Origin: Paramarasmius palmivorus
Taxonomy: Eukaryota; Basidiomycota; Agaricomycetes; Agaricales; Marasmiaceae
Assembly: GCA_037176845.1 (NCBI GenBank)
Contig: JAYKXP010000185.1
Span: 1-64,000, forward strand
DNA length: 64,000 nt
Direction: 5' to 3'
In this document: positions 35,184 through 47,546 of the stretch, one piece after another
How the letters are laid out: every line of letters starts with the position of its first letter
How positions within the stretch are numbered: position 1 is the first letter of the stretch
Notes under the pieces: generated by a model
What the model was told of the DNA's origin: nothing
The model's database searches: none
The model's input: the letters and a program-made list of their open reading frames with translations, nothing else
Made by a program: the position numbers and the translations under genes

Positions 35184-37092
35184 AAGGCTCTGGTGCAGCC
35201 AGCAGAGTTACTCATCTGGACGACTCAGGTGAGGCAGATGGTGGAAATGACAATACCACCGGAGACATGGATAAAGCAACAGGCTTACCCCAAGGGCAGG
35301 ACCCTGATTTACCTCTGGGTGATGATGGGGGAGATTTTGGTGACAATGATGATGGGAGCGATCCTGGTGGTGGTGGTGGAGGCCCTCCTGGTAGTCCTCC
35401 TCCTTCTGGTCCTCCTCCTGGTGGTCTGAGTCCACCAAGGAATCCTCCTGAGGACAATGATCACTTTGACACCTTCACTGACATTACTGTACTATTTCAT
35501 TCATTTTGGATGGTCATGGTCACAAGGCCAAAAATATCTGAAATTTTTCGTTTGGTCACAGGTCACTGGAGGATCATCTGAGTCGTCCCAGTGATTTACC
35601 AGTGCTAATATCCCCAATTTTGGGTGTTAATTTCTGAAATTTTCACTATAGTCACAGACCGTGGGCCCATCATCTGACAGGTCACTTTCAGATGGAAGGT
35701 CACAAGTCACAACACCATCTGAAATGAATAAAACAGTATAGTACTAAGTTGCTCTCTGCCCTCATGGTGCATGTCATGAGCGCTCCTCAGGACAAGCCTT
35801 ACACTAAGTCCAAACTCAAGGATCCTGATACTTTTGATGATAGTAACCCTAGGCAACTCAAACCCTGGTGTGCATCTCTCACTCTTTACTTCAATGATTG
35901 GCTGGATGTCTTCTGCAACTCCCCTGCCAAAATTTGTTTCGCACTCTCTTTCCTCTGTGGCAATGCTGCCAAGTGGTTTCAGCACAACATCCTCAGACAT
36001 CGCCTAGGCAATTGGCTGCTTTGGATGGGCAGCTGGTCTGCATTTCTAGAGGAACTTATCAACAACTTTGGTCTTCAGAACATACACAAGGAGTGCGAAG
36101 AGATTCTCTGTACCCTCAAGATGCATGAGAATGATCACATCTGTACCTATGACCTGAAGTTCCAGAACACTATTGCTGAACTCAACTGGAGTGAAGACAC
36201 TTACACATATTAGTACTACCATGGTCTTCCTGACTGACTCAAGGACAATGTTTTGAAGGCCAGTAGGCCTGATACACTTGTTGAACTCTGTACCCTCGCT
36301 TGTACTATGGATAACCACTACTGGGCTTGCCAGTACAAGAAGAGATGAGTGCAAGGAACTGCCCAGACTTTCAGTTTAAAGTCTGGCACCAGTTTGGATT
36401 CTGGTAAAGGCAAGAGCTTGTCTTTGGGCAGTGGCTCTAGCACCTCCTTCAAATCATCCAGATTGTCTTCTTCCTCTTCTTCTTCCTCATCCAAGTCTGG
36501 ATCCAGCAATCAGTTGAAGTCACTTCCTTTGTGGCTTGAAGGCAAACTCCAGAACAGCCAACTCACAGACGAGGAATAAAAGTGCTGCAAGAACAATGGT
36601 CTTTGCATATTCTGCAGCAACAAGCACAACATCAATGACTGTGCTAAGAAAAAGGCCTCTGGTTGCGCTGCTACTGTCAAGAAGGACAAGTCTTCATCTG
36701 AATCGAGAAATTAGAGTGGGGCTCTGACAATTCAACACCAGCTCAGAGTTGTGTTGAGCCTTCTGGTGTGTACCATGAAGTCACTCTCAATGCAGCTGCT
36801 CTCTCTAGTCAGTCTTTACGTGTTCCCTTGTCTTGTACGATTACTTTAGATACATTGTCTGCATCCAAACCTTCTACTTCTTGTTCTTCCCCTTTCCAAT
36901 CCCTACTCCTTCATTTGCTTGCTCTAGTAGATTCCAGATCCTCCCACTGTTTCATAGATAGCGACTACATTTGTAAATACTCTATTCCCACAGAGCAGAT
37001 ACCTCCTGTGCAACTCATACTTCTTGATGCCAAGATGGTTACTCTTCCCATCCATTTTGGCTCCAGAGATCTTTTCCACCTTGACTTCTAAC
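35184..37092 (+). pseudogene. CpG-depleted relic of chromovirus A-type Gag and protease
   Basis: Follows Gag of chromovirus A in order: proline/glycine linker (35267-35480), capsid (35749-36213), serine-rich stretch and zinc knuckle (CIFCSNKHNINDC near 36605), and protease start to 37092, where similarity ends. Arginine codons of A are replaced by Cys, His, Gln, Trp or stops, and the protease active site reads DSRSSH instead of DSGSSH. Stops at positions of Arg or Gln in A occur at about 36211, 36235, 36346 and 36577. The pattern is C-to-T decay at CpG, as from cytosine methylation or a RIP-like process. A MITE splits it at 35487. Confidence 0.88.
35487..35741. mobile_element. 255-bp MITE with TA target duplication
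   Basis: It interrupts the capsid frame between DIT and KLLSAL relative to chromovirus A. TA flanks both ends (35485-35486, 35742-35743). Ends are inverted repeats: CTGTACTATTTCATTCATTT on the left against CTATACTGTTTTATTCATTT on the right complement. TA duplication points to Tc1/mariner-type mobilisation. The interior is rich in GGTCAC words. No ORF. Confidence 0.8.
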
Positions 37093-38667
37093 CTTCCAAA
37101 GGGTTCTTTTCCCTGCTGGCCTCTCCAAAGCCTAAATCACGCCCATCTGATCCAATTTTGATGGTTTCTCCTTCATCTTCTTGGTGAGTAACAAAGATCT
37201 TGCCATTGAAGACATTGATGATGATGGTGGTGAGTGAAGAGAGCAGTGAGGATGATGGTGGCAGATGAGGACAATGGTAATGGGTGAGGAAGATGGTGAG
37301 GGATGAAGACAATGTTGGCAGCTGAGAGTAAGCTGAAGGCACAGTCAAATGAGTACAAAGTCACAACACAAGAGAGAACAAACAGAAAATCAGTAACTAA
37401 CAAACGATCTAAAGCAAAGTGAGTACTCACAAAGGTAAATGGGAAGAATTGAGCACTTCAGGCAACCACCAAATACCCCTTATTAGGGTAAACTCCTGAG
37501 TGTAGTAGTTTGGCCTCTAAGGGGTCATTTATACCCTTGGTCACTATATTCTTTGGAACAAAACATGCTATGTTCTTATCTGAGTTTTCTGTGAAGTAAA
37601 GCTTGCAGTTGGAAGAGAGACAGGATGGTCACAGTGTGACCTGTTGTAACAAAGGGCCAAACAGCAGCAGCCAAGCTCGCTGCTTAGAAAGTGAACCAGC
37701 ACTTGGCGGGTGAAATGAACCAAGGGGCGGAGGAGCGGAGGCAAAGAGGAGAGACGGATTGAGGGCGGTGGAGGATGAGAAAGGAAAGGCGAAAGGCTCC
37801 GTGGAAAATGACACTGGGAGTTGAAGAATGAGGAAGAGAAAAAAAAGTAGACATTCATGTAAACATAACGCATAGAAATGAACCATCCTGCATGCGCACT
37901 TGATATGGGTGCCAAGACAGGAGAAAAACAGGAACGAAAACTGAACACTCACTGCATTGTCACATTCGGACTCTCAATGTCAAGAGAGATGGTTGGAGAC
38001 ATTGAAGGGAGGAGGATAGGCATGTTTGAAGACGGGGGTTCAGGAAAGAGAGTAAAATAAGTGAGGTTCAAGTACGTGATGCCAACAGCAAAAGACACCA
38101 AGGTGAACTGAACCGTCGATATGGGGAGAACAGCCATGGGTGATGCCATTGTTGGCATGCTGCCTCTGCAAGGCTCTTACCCGAAATCATCTCTCCTGAT
38201 TTCAGGGTTTCCGTCTTTTCGCTTCGTTCCTCGTCTTTCTTGGGTTCCTTTGGGCCTAGGAAGACTTTCCAGTCCAGAAAAAAGACAGAATCTTTACGTG
38301 AAAAGACACACTTACCTAGCCTGTCTATCCTCAGAGACACACGTGGCCTTGTCTGCCATCTCTCTCTCTCTTCCTCCACCTCTCTATTCACCAGGTATGT
38401 CTATCCAAGGTCTCAGTGAACGACTCAAATGACCAAAAATGTTGACTATAGGATCAATGCTTAATCAGGAATGCCTCCTTAGGGCTGTTCACTGGAGGAT
38501 TGGTTAAGGAGTGTGTTCTGGATCATTGTGAGTTCTTATTCCTCATTTACCTGTACTCATAACTAAATTTTTATCTTCTCTGTCATAGGCTACCTGCTTG
38601 GCTACATAAAGACGCGTACAAGAGGCTTTCAAACCCGTCTTCACCCCACATCACCTCCACTCAAACA
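37093..38667. other. Unassigned tract with simple repeats
   Basis: A GATGATGGTGG-type low-complexity patch lies at about 37195-37320. Frames at 37568-37948 (minus) and 38121-38432 (plus) show no recognisable domain. It may contain the 5' region of the recombinase gene that follows. Confidence 0.3.
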
Positions 38668-41070
38668 ATGTCTACAGTTGTTCCCCAAACTCATCGAAGT
38701 CATCTCAAAGCTCCAGATGACTCTGAAGACCTTGGTCTGGACTTTGAACTTCACTCTCATCCTGTCATCATTTCCTCTGCTAGCATATCTACGGCACTTC
38801 CTGTTAGCAGCAATAATCTAAGCGAGTGGTGAAGCACCTAACACTTGATGCCAAATCAAGCGGACCGTGATTGACGCCTAAGCGAATCAGCAAGGTCTAA
38901 GGACAGTGATTGGTGATCGAAAGACTTGTGAAGAGCCTTAGGACTGGTTTTAGCAGTACTGGTGCAAGACAATAGCAAGAGACGACGATATTCAACAGTA
39001 GATATGTACAGTTTATATAGTCCAATGTTCAACAGCATAATACGGATATATACTAATTAAGTTGCCACACTGAGGCAATGGAGTAACAGTAAGAAGCATG
39101 GAACCGTGTGGTCAGTGTATAGAACAATGATGAACGAATACGAATATCAGAGATGAACAATGTAAAGTGCAGATGATCATGATGAACCATAAAAGGATAA
39201 ATTATTCTAACACTTCCGCAAAATCATCCCCGAGCCCCAGACAACCTTGAAGACATTGATCTTCGCTCCTCACATCTCAAAGACCCTTCACCACTGCCAC
39301 CATCACCGCCATCACCATCACTACCTGTTACTCCTGCTACCCCTTCTATCCTCATCAACCTGGCACTCAAGTTCAAGCACCTTGGTCTACAGCATGCCTG
39401 TTTGGAATACACCATGGATCCTGGCTATATGAACAGATTTGAGGTCGACAATGACTTGGAGGATGCCCAATATGGTGTTGGACCAGCCGATGAGCCAAAG
39501 ACTTCAAGTGCTGATGGTAGCACAACTTTCTTATCAGTCCTGTCTGGCGCTTCTTCTGGTGTTACTGATGAAACATCTTCAAGCTATCGAAGGTGAGCAT
39601 TGACCCAGTGCCAATGTATCTTGACTCATCGTGACTACATTCCTACAGCTTGATGAAAGCTTGTGTCAAGTTTTTGCACGAGAAGAACTTCATAACAAAG
39701 GGCAACCCTTTCTTCACCAATGCACCATCAACCAATGTACCAGAGCTTATCTGTGCATGGATTATGGCTAAGTTGCTCAGCTTGTATTGTACTGCATCAT
39801 ACTGATAGCTTTGCTGCTAGTTGTGATACTATTAACCTAGATGGAACCCCCGTAAATGGGGAAGTTCGCTCTGGTTACGGCCATGCCCAGAAGATGGGTG
39901 CTGCTGCCACGTTTGGGTTCAGACGAGAGCATGGATTGGGTAATCTGCTGTGGCATGAAAGCAAGGTACGTACGATTTATGGCACCTAAACTGCAGACCT
40001 GACATGGAGTAGGTTACGCCAGGGAAAATGCTCAGGAACCCTTCAGTGTCCCAGCAAGTGTCATTGTATATGGTGAGCTTGCGCCGCAGAGTTAAGCTTG
40101 GTCAAGAACCCACAAGCGTGCGAGCAATAACTCATGTAAGTAATAACACTTTCTGCTTTCTGGTAGTTGTCACTAACTTATCAACCTCCAAAGGAAATCA
40201 TTGGCGACCTCTATGATCATGGCCAAAAGCTGGAGAACTTCAACATCATACCACTTGGATTCAAGCCTTTGCCAGCACAACAGTCTGGAGCCGCTGAACG
40301 AGGATGAGTCCAGCAAGAGGTGGGATAGCCTGAGGTTACATCAGCTACTTCATTTCATTTATTGTATCTCTTTTGTCTGCCTCCTTCAGATTGACGAGGC
40401 ACTCAAAATTGAAGCTCACCACATTTCACTCATCAAAGGGACCAACGGAGAACTGATGAAACTGTGCTTACCCTTCCGTAAGATGAATCAATATGGAGGT
40501 ACTTATTGTCCCGTGCTGTCATATTCTGATGCTCACGTACTTTGAAGACATCAAGCCCTTCTATATCTGTATGTTTCCTGAAGACATGATGTATTTATGC
40601 CCCATCTGCGCTTACCTTGAGTGGATCCATGTTTCTCATATCACTACCGGGTATGTTTGTTGCAAAGTCTACGCTAATGGGCAGATATCTAACAACCCAC
40701 TTGATGTGATGGTCAGTGATGACACCTCTAATTCAGAGTAACCGTATCTCACACCTGGCAGTCATCTTCATATTTTCTTGAAAAATTCCGCAACAATCTC
40801 TTGGACATTGGCATCGACTTTACTCCCTACGGCACTCATTCGTTTCGACATGGTGGCTGCCAATGGCTTTCGGTTGATCTTCAGTGGGCTTTATGGAGGA
40901 TTTGCGAGTGGAGAGGCTGGAGCACTGATTTTTTGCATATGACCATCGTCAAGTATTTGATGTTGTGGAATGATGATTCCATGTATCCCCATGAAGACTT
41001 TTTTAACTTTGAACAGCAAGGCCAGCACTGTCCTTGTTGCAATAGATCCTATATGTGCTTCAGTAGATAA
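38668..41070 (+). pseudogene. Crypton-like tyrosine recombinase
   Basis: A multi-exon plus-strand gene I recognise as the Agaricomycete DNA breaking-rejoining (tyrosine recombinase) family. Exon 1 starts at ATG 38668 and is split by a solo LTR; introns include 39593-39648, about 39769-39820 (donor GC rather than GT) and 39966-40012. Conserved blocks: NLDGTPVNGE, NPSVSQQVSLYMVSLRRR (about 40030-40090), LHFIYCISFVCLLQIDEALKI (about 40350-40415), YGTHSFRHGGCQ (about 40828-40865), the GWSTDF block and the terminal TIVKYL with the candidate nucleophile tyrosine (about 40945-40965), then a CPCC knuckle. The first catalytic arginine of the usual LRIDE box is glutamine here. A frame change near 40280 also breaks it. 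It would have cut and rejoined DNA through a tyrosine-DNA link. Confidence 0.78.
38802..39212 (-). repeat. Solo copia LTR with target duplication CTTCC
   Basis: 411 bp, TGTTAGCAGCAATAATC to TTATTCTAACA on the plus strand, the reverse of the copia LTR at 22737, with considerable divergence. CTTCC flanks it at 38797-38801 and 39213-39217. Excision of the LTR and one duplication keeps the recombinase frame (TALPQNHP). Confidence 0.92.
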
Positions 41071-41110
41071 TATGTACGAATGCAAGTTTGTTTAAAGAAC
41101 CTCCAAATGA

Positions 41111-41134
41111 GGTAACCCTAATAGTAGGGTTACC
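41111..41134. terminator. Perfect 10-bp hairpin after the recombinase gene
   Basis: GGTAACCCTA, a 4-nt loop ATAG, then TAGGGTTACC. It lies 41 nt past the recombinase stop. Could be a 3'-end structure or an element-end hairpin; the function is not known. Confidence 0.4.
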
Positions 41135-41952
41135 CTGGAAAATTCGTTGTTGACCATTCTACTCAACGTTGAGGGTTCGTCTTTGGCACTTACCTTTAGC
41201 TCAAGGTGGAAACCTCGACCCTGGTGGATGAAGCCTACCCAGCTGGTCTTTTTCAGCCTCTTCTTCAAGCCGCCTGTTTACGTCAACAGTCCTACAAGCA
41301 CCCTGAGCACCTTCTACACTTCTAGTCCACTGTTCAATTCTATGAAACTTTGGTGCTCAAAACACATTCCCATTCTCAAGAGAAGCATGCTCTTATATCT
41401 GTGGTGGAATTTTGAGGCTTAATGTTATACCAGGCCAAAGTTGCACAACATTTATTGTTCATCATTCTACTTATACTGACCCCAGTCTTTAGCTCTGTCC
41501 CATTATTATTCTTCACCAACGCTACTCAAGGTTCAATGATTCACATCATGGCATGCTAAACATAACCTCAAGCAAGCAAAATGACGAGCTCAGAAGAACC
41601 CTATACACTCCAATGCTGCAAATGTGAATATTGACACTGGATTTGGTGGGCATGTACACAACTTAGGTCTTCAAGTACATAGTATGTCACTTGATTACAC
41701 TCAACATGATTGTTTATTCACTGCTGCAGAACATGGCCATCTCTCTGCAGACATACCCAAAAACAAACTCACTGAGAAATGAACACGCTCATTGATGGAA
41801 CTTGTGGAACTTATACATACAACATGCCATACACACTGCCATCTCCACAGACATACCCAAAAACAAACTCCTCAAGGGAATGTATTGTTTCTCAGTAGTA
41901 GTACATACAATAAAGGTCAAAATAGCTCAGTGTTTACATGCAATCATTCTGT
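41135..41952. other. Spacer between convergent recombinase and nuclease genes
   Basis: No convincing ORF. A 25-nt phrase built on ACATACCCAAAAACAAACTC occurs twice (about 41751 and 41849). Confidence 0.3.
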
Positions 41953-42949
41953 TCAGTTGATTTCAACTGTTCCAATACAGTTTAGCCTGTGTCCATTTTG
42001 GAGTTGAGTGTACAGGTAGATGATGTCGTCATCAGTGTCAGAGTTAATGATAGTATTGGATAAATCAGGCTTTTTGTCTTCACTGTCTGAAATGATGACT
42101 GTGGCCAGCTGCTTGTTGCTTGATGAACCAATCTTTTTCCTGCGACTCATGAGCCTTCATACTAAAGATGCCAATGAAGAAGAAGCCTACCTCTTATGTG
42201 GAGTCAATGCAAGTCTGGACGGCAACCCGAGCACTTCAGGTATGTGCTGTGTCAATGTAGACTCTGGAATCCACATTTGGATTTTAGAATCCTCGAAATC
42301 ATCAGGTGTACATCCTATTGCTTCAATGAATGATGTACTGGTGATGGTAATGTGCCGACAGATGACTGAAGGCATAGAACCATGCGAATAGACCCTTGTA
42401 GAAGGAAAGACCCTTGTAACAGCAATCTGAATAGAACCTGATGTGATGATTTGTTTCTTGGGGTTATACAAAACAGGTCCACTCTGATAAAGTCATAATT
42501 AGAGTTTGATACTTGAACAACAACTCCAACTTACAAAAACAATTGACCGTAATGCTGCCCCTTCAAAAACATGTGAACAGAGTTGCTTGAGCATAAATGG
42601 GCAGTGCAGAAACAGAAATTGGCAAAACTGAGCTATCTCAGATAGGTTTGGTGTGCTGGCTTGCCATTGAGTAGTATCTGGTGGTGTTCTTCCTGATGAC
42701 CAAGATGTTATGGGATCCAGATACAGATTGAGAATCCAGAGGTTAGGAAATGAAGAGGTGATTTGTTTCGCCGCCTTTCTATTCGCTGAGCTCATGAACC
42801 TGTGGGAATTTGAATACAGTTCATTTTGGACAAGGAGCCTCCAGTCATTCAAAAAGATGCCAAGCCGAAAGGGATCACCTTGATACTTCTTGTAGCCTTT
42901 GACCAGGCCATTGCCAAACCCGCACTGAGCCAAACAGGATAGACAACAA
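41953..42949 (-). pseudogene. GEN1/XPG-like nuclease, 3' half
   Basis: Continuation of the nuclease gene begun at 52709-53640. It opens with LAQCGFGNGLVKGYKKY (near 42920), the helix-hairpin-helix region of this family, then FPNLWILNLYLDPITSWS (near 42720), and after an intron-like gap a C-terminal part with IQMWIPESTLTQHIPEVL (near 42270) and a basic/acidic tail with ISDSEDKK. The whole gene would be a structure-specific, XPG-superfamily endonuclease. It is split from its N-terminal half by the transposon at 42958-52700, so it is inactive. Confidence 0.75.
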
Positions 42950-42957
42950 GGATATCC

Positions 42958-43014
42958 CACAGGGTGTGACAATTCACAGCACGTTCAGCACACCAGGACA
43001 ACTATCAGCACACC
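42958..43014. repeat. Left terminal inverted repeat of the 9.7-kb transposon
   Basis: CACAGGGTGTGACAATTC onward, matching the complement of 52644-52700 at about 48 of 57 positions. Confidence 0.85.
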
Positions 43015-46000
43015 TGGTGAGAGATATGTTCCCCCGAAATTTGAATGTGCTGCGGGTGAGTATGAAGCTTGGAGGGAATGTGCTGTAAGTGCGCTGAAAG
43101 TAGTGATGTAACAGCTGCTTGTGCCGGGAAGAGCTTCGGCCCAGTTCCAGCGTGAGAAAACTGGCCATCAAGGTCCGCCAAGTGTCTGCCAGGCTTTTGT
43201 TATTATTGTAGTGCACCCTGCTGGTTTTTCATTGAGTGTGCAATTTCTTAGTCGGAAACACTATGCTCCACTTCCATTATATCACAATTCTGGATGCTAA
43301 ATTTTGATGTTGCACTATCCTCTGTTTTTACAAGATAGATATATAGATCAACTGCTCAGTTTTCGCTTATTTAGATTAGATGATTAAGGTGCTATCATGC
43401 AATACGTTAACGTGCATTTTATGTGTATATAGTGAAGTGGAATCAATGCTTCAGCGTTGCGTCGCCACTACGGTAATGAGTCTGGTAGGCCAATGGTTCA
43501 ACCCTCGCACACTCCATTATTTTTCTCCTAGATATAATGCTACTTCAGCGACATATGGTGCTAAGCCCACAATACCAAAACAGTCCAATGAAGGTACACT
43601 TGGTATGGTTTGAATATGGTCCCTTAATGTTAGAACACACACAAGTTATTGAGTTTTCAACTTGCTATAATAATATGTACATTCATTCATTATCACGGAC
43701 TCCACTGATACCCAACGACTTATTTGTCCTCTTCCGTGCTCGCGTTCCTTCAATTACCTCAGCTTCATCAAGCGCTAGCGCATCTCCAGTCCGGCAACGC
43801 TTCTTCGTCTCCTTGACATCATGATGAGGCTCTGGGTCGGGTTCCAATAACGGTGAGGGAGGCGCCGGAAGACGTTCATCAAATCGGTTTGGACTACTAG
43901 GAGGGGAGGGGACATCAAGGAGATCATCGAATTCAAATGGAGATAGAGATTGTTGCATTGGCTCCTGGAATGAGGTAGTGGTAGCATTGAAAATGCCACC
44001 GCTCGGGTCTGAGGTGTGTGTGAATGATACCTCATCCATAGAATACACGTCCAGACCGGAATAGCCGCCTGCGCTGTCGTTGCCATCGAAACCAGAGGAA
44101 TGTGAGAATGTGTCTGAATGTCCACCTTCGGAGAGATACTCCGAATCAGAAGGTAGTGGTTCCATCTGAAAGTCAGATAGACTTCAAGACTCAGAGTAAC
44201 TGGAGACAAGATTTTCTATACTGACATCAGAGAACAGGGAAGATGTGGAAACAGTGTCCGGCAAGCTATAAAAACCCACACCTTCTCCAACATGACCACT
44301 ATGGTTGTCAGGCCACAGAAAGCCACTATCAAAGAGGTGCCCAGAGCCATATTCCTCTGGAATTGTGCCTACGTGATCATGACCCAGACTATCCTGAACA
44401 GGAGCAGAGAAACTGCCCTCAGCTGACCCAAGTGGCATATCGAGAAAGCTGAGGTCAAACTGATCAAAGTTTTCTCCTGGTGTTTCGATGAGCGGTGTCT
44501 CATCAAGAGGCAATCCACCAAATATGTTGAAGTTCCCAGCAACAGAAGCTGCTAGAGTCAGATGTTCATGTTAGCAAGGTATTGAACGTTAAATGAAGGA
44601 GCTCACCATCTGGCCCATCAGGGACAGCATCGCTGGTGATCCCATCCACCGCAGAAGTACCGGTTTGCGCCCCGGAATTTGTATTAGAACTTGTATCATC
44701 TAGAGGAGGAGTTAGTTCATAGCGGTAACACAATAAGTTAGAGCGCACCAATTACTCCGCTACTTGAAACCTTCACACGGCCACTTGAGCTAGATGTTGA
44801 CTTAGTAGCCTTTTGTCCAGGAGTCCTCACAGTTCCTGAGCCCTGCCTCGCCGATTTGAGCTGCTCTTCAAGCTCTTTTCGACGTGCCTTCGCCTCCTTC
44901 TCAGCTTGCTTCTCCCTTTCAATTGTTTCTTGTAGCTGTGAGATAGTGTTCGCTTGTGCCGTCGCTTCCCGTGACTTTTCCGCTGCCTTCGTCTGACGTT
45001 TGGTGCTACGTGAGAGTTGCTGGTGCAAACCGTTATGCAGGTTTGTCAGAATACCTGTTTGTTCTGCAATCTCGAGCTCCTGAATAACCTTCAAGTTGAT
45101 AATCCGAGCTCTGAAGACATGGTCAGGTGATTATTTAGATAGCTGCACATAAGAATACATACTTCTCGATCCCTTCCACTATGGTAAGCTGAGTATCAGT
45201 CAAGTCGTTGCTCCAGTGATGCTGTCCTTCTCCTATATTCGTGTCATTTGGAGTGCACTTCCAATTGTCACTGTGCATCAAAGAAAATGAGGGGATAATA
45301 CATGGGAGAATCCACACATGGAGTCGTTTATGATCCCACCATGCTACATTCACGAGAATCGCTTCAGTAAAGGAACAGATTACAACATCAAACTTACCTG
45401 TGAGCTTCTTGTTGTTGTGGTGACGAACCCATTCATCGAACTTGAGTAAGTCTGATTGTGACTTGATATGTGTCATGAAGGTGATAAGATGTTGGTAGTC
45501 CTGTGATGAAAGTTGCGATCGAAAGTCATTAATACCCCTAGTCATAATGTACAATTAGATGAATGAAAACTAAAGCCATATCAAGAGGACACATACCTTT
45601 TGACGTGAACTAGACACAACTTGACAAAGTATTGAACTAGAACAGAGGATTCCTCAGTGGCAATCCCACTAAAGCTCGGGTCATTAGTCTTGAGAAAAGA
45701 CGCCCCTGCACCAAGAACCTGAGCAGCTTCCATGTCGGTATTCATACATAATAGGTTTCCATCCTTTTGAAAGCGCTTGAAGGCCATGGGCCGACCCGTA
45801 AGGTTGAGGACAAGATCACAGACACCATCAAACATGAGAGTAAAATACTCGGTTGAGGCTCGATTGAGGTAGACGCGCATGATGGTGACCGCTGGTACAT
45901 CATAGTTTGTCAGTGAATCAAAAGGTAATAGAAATAGTGGACAAACCTCGAGTAAGCTTCTTGTAATAGACTACCATTTCCTATTCATTGAGGTCCCGTA

Positions 46001-47546
46001 AACGTTTAAAGGCAGTATCACCTTCAAATGATGTGACCTCGTGGATGAGCTTGAGCAAACGCGTATAACATGTGAAGATCAGCACACCACCGGTGCCGTC
46101 AAGTGTGACCTGATGCACATAGCGCTCCTCCGCAGGCTTGCTCTGATCACGAATCTGTAGCTCGACGACACCTGATAAACAGTCACTATGAATGATCAGA
46201 ATTTGACTAAGGACATTCTCACCAGGGATTCCTAGACCTTGAGAATGAACATTCAGTTTCTCCTTGCGAATGATTTGTCGCTTAGCACGTTTGTTCTGCA
46301 GTGCTGGCGAGAACTCAGCGGGCATTTTCCCATCAAGAAGAATGCTTGTTGATGGCGCTGTGTCAAATTAATTTAGTTCGTCTAGAGTAAATGATCCGTA
46401 ACTTCATACCATTATCGACTTTCTGTACCGTGGCACCTAATACTCCATGTGCTCTCACAACATTCGCATACGCTGCTTGAACGGCATAAGTTGTCTTTTC
46501 GACTACTGGAATTGGGTGGGAGTGGGCAGTATTATGTTTGCCATGTATAATAATCGCCTTGCGTACTGAAGAATCCATAGGAACATAAATTGTCTGGGTC
46601 GCTTTACATCAATGGGAAATCATCAGTGACTTTGGCTGAGTGACTCCGTTGACAATATGAGGCCGATCTAGGGTACATTTAGCAACAGCATGGGAAGTGA
46701 AATAGATAGACGAAATATTACCGCAGGATTGTTTCCTTGCCCCAACACGGGGTGATACGATATGCCCACAAGGAGGTGTATCTTTTGAGGAGTCATCACA
46801 CAAACGTTGATCGTTCATAACTTTGATGAGTGTTTTGACATCAATGATGGCGGGAATAAAGTGATAGAGATGACCAGATGAAGCATCTGTTGAACGGTTG
46901 CAAACCATCATGTGCCGACGGCTTGGTTCATCCTGTACGAAGTCAAGTGAACATTGGGCAAGACTTAGATCATAATGTTACCCACCTCAAAACCCTTCAC
47001 AACTTGCTGGCCATCACAAGGATTTCCAGTCTTGTCGACTGCTGGACACTTCTTTGAATATACGACATTAAGAAATCTATGTTATTGAAACTGAGATTGA
47101 GATACACCAAGCCCCTGTTACTAGACTCACGTCACAGCAGCACTTTCCTTGGTTCTGCCTTCCTGCGCTCGACTTTCGCCCTCCAATCTTAAGATAGCAT
47201 CCCGTTGTGATGGATCAAGGTCAAATCGCGAGACATTGAGCACGTTCGAAGGAACTTGGCTACATGCAAAGACACCATTGCAATACAAACGAGCATGGCG
47301 ACACTCAACCTTAGGACAATCAGGTTCAACTTGAACCTTCACCTTGGAGTCACTGACACCAGTGTAGCTAGTCCAAGAGTCGTTATCCTAGGATAATGTA
47401 TGTCAATCCACCATATCATATAGTTGAGTAACAGTTTACCTGATTTTTTATAAGATTATCAATGTTTATTATACTGCCACCTTCGCCTCTAATATCCCAC
47501 TGGCAGCTGTCAGTGAGATCAAGGAGGAACGCTGTAGGAGTTTGCG

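Noticed and set aside
41111..41134. Telomeric repeat
   Set aside because: TAGGGTTACC resembles the TTAGGG unit but is a single hairpin arm, not tandem.
47149..47334. Plus-strand frame opposite the Cys-rich exon of the DDE gene
   Set aside because: Antisense shadow; the minus strand shows splice sites and conserved Cys pattern.
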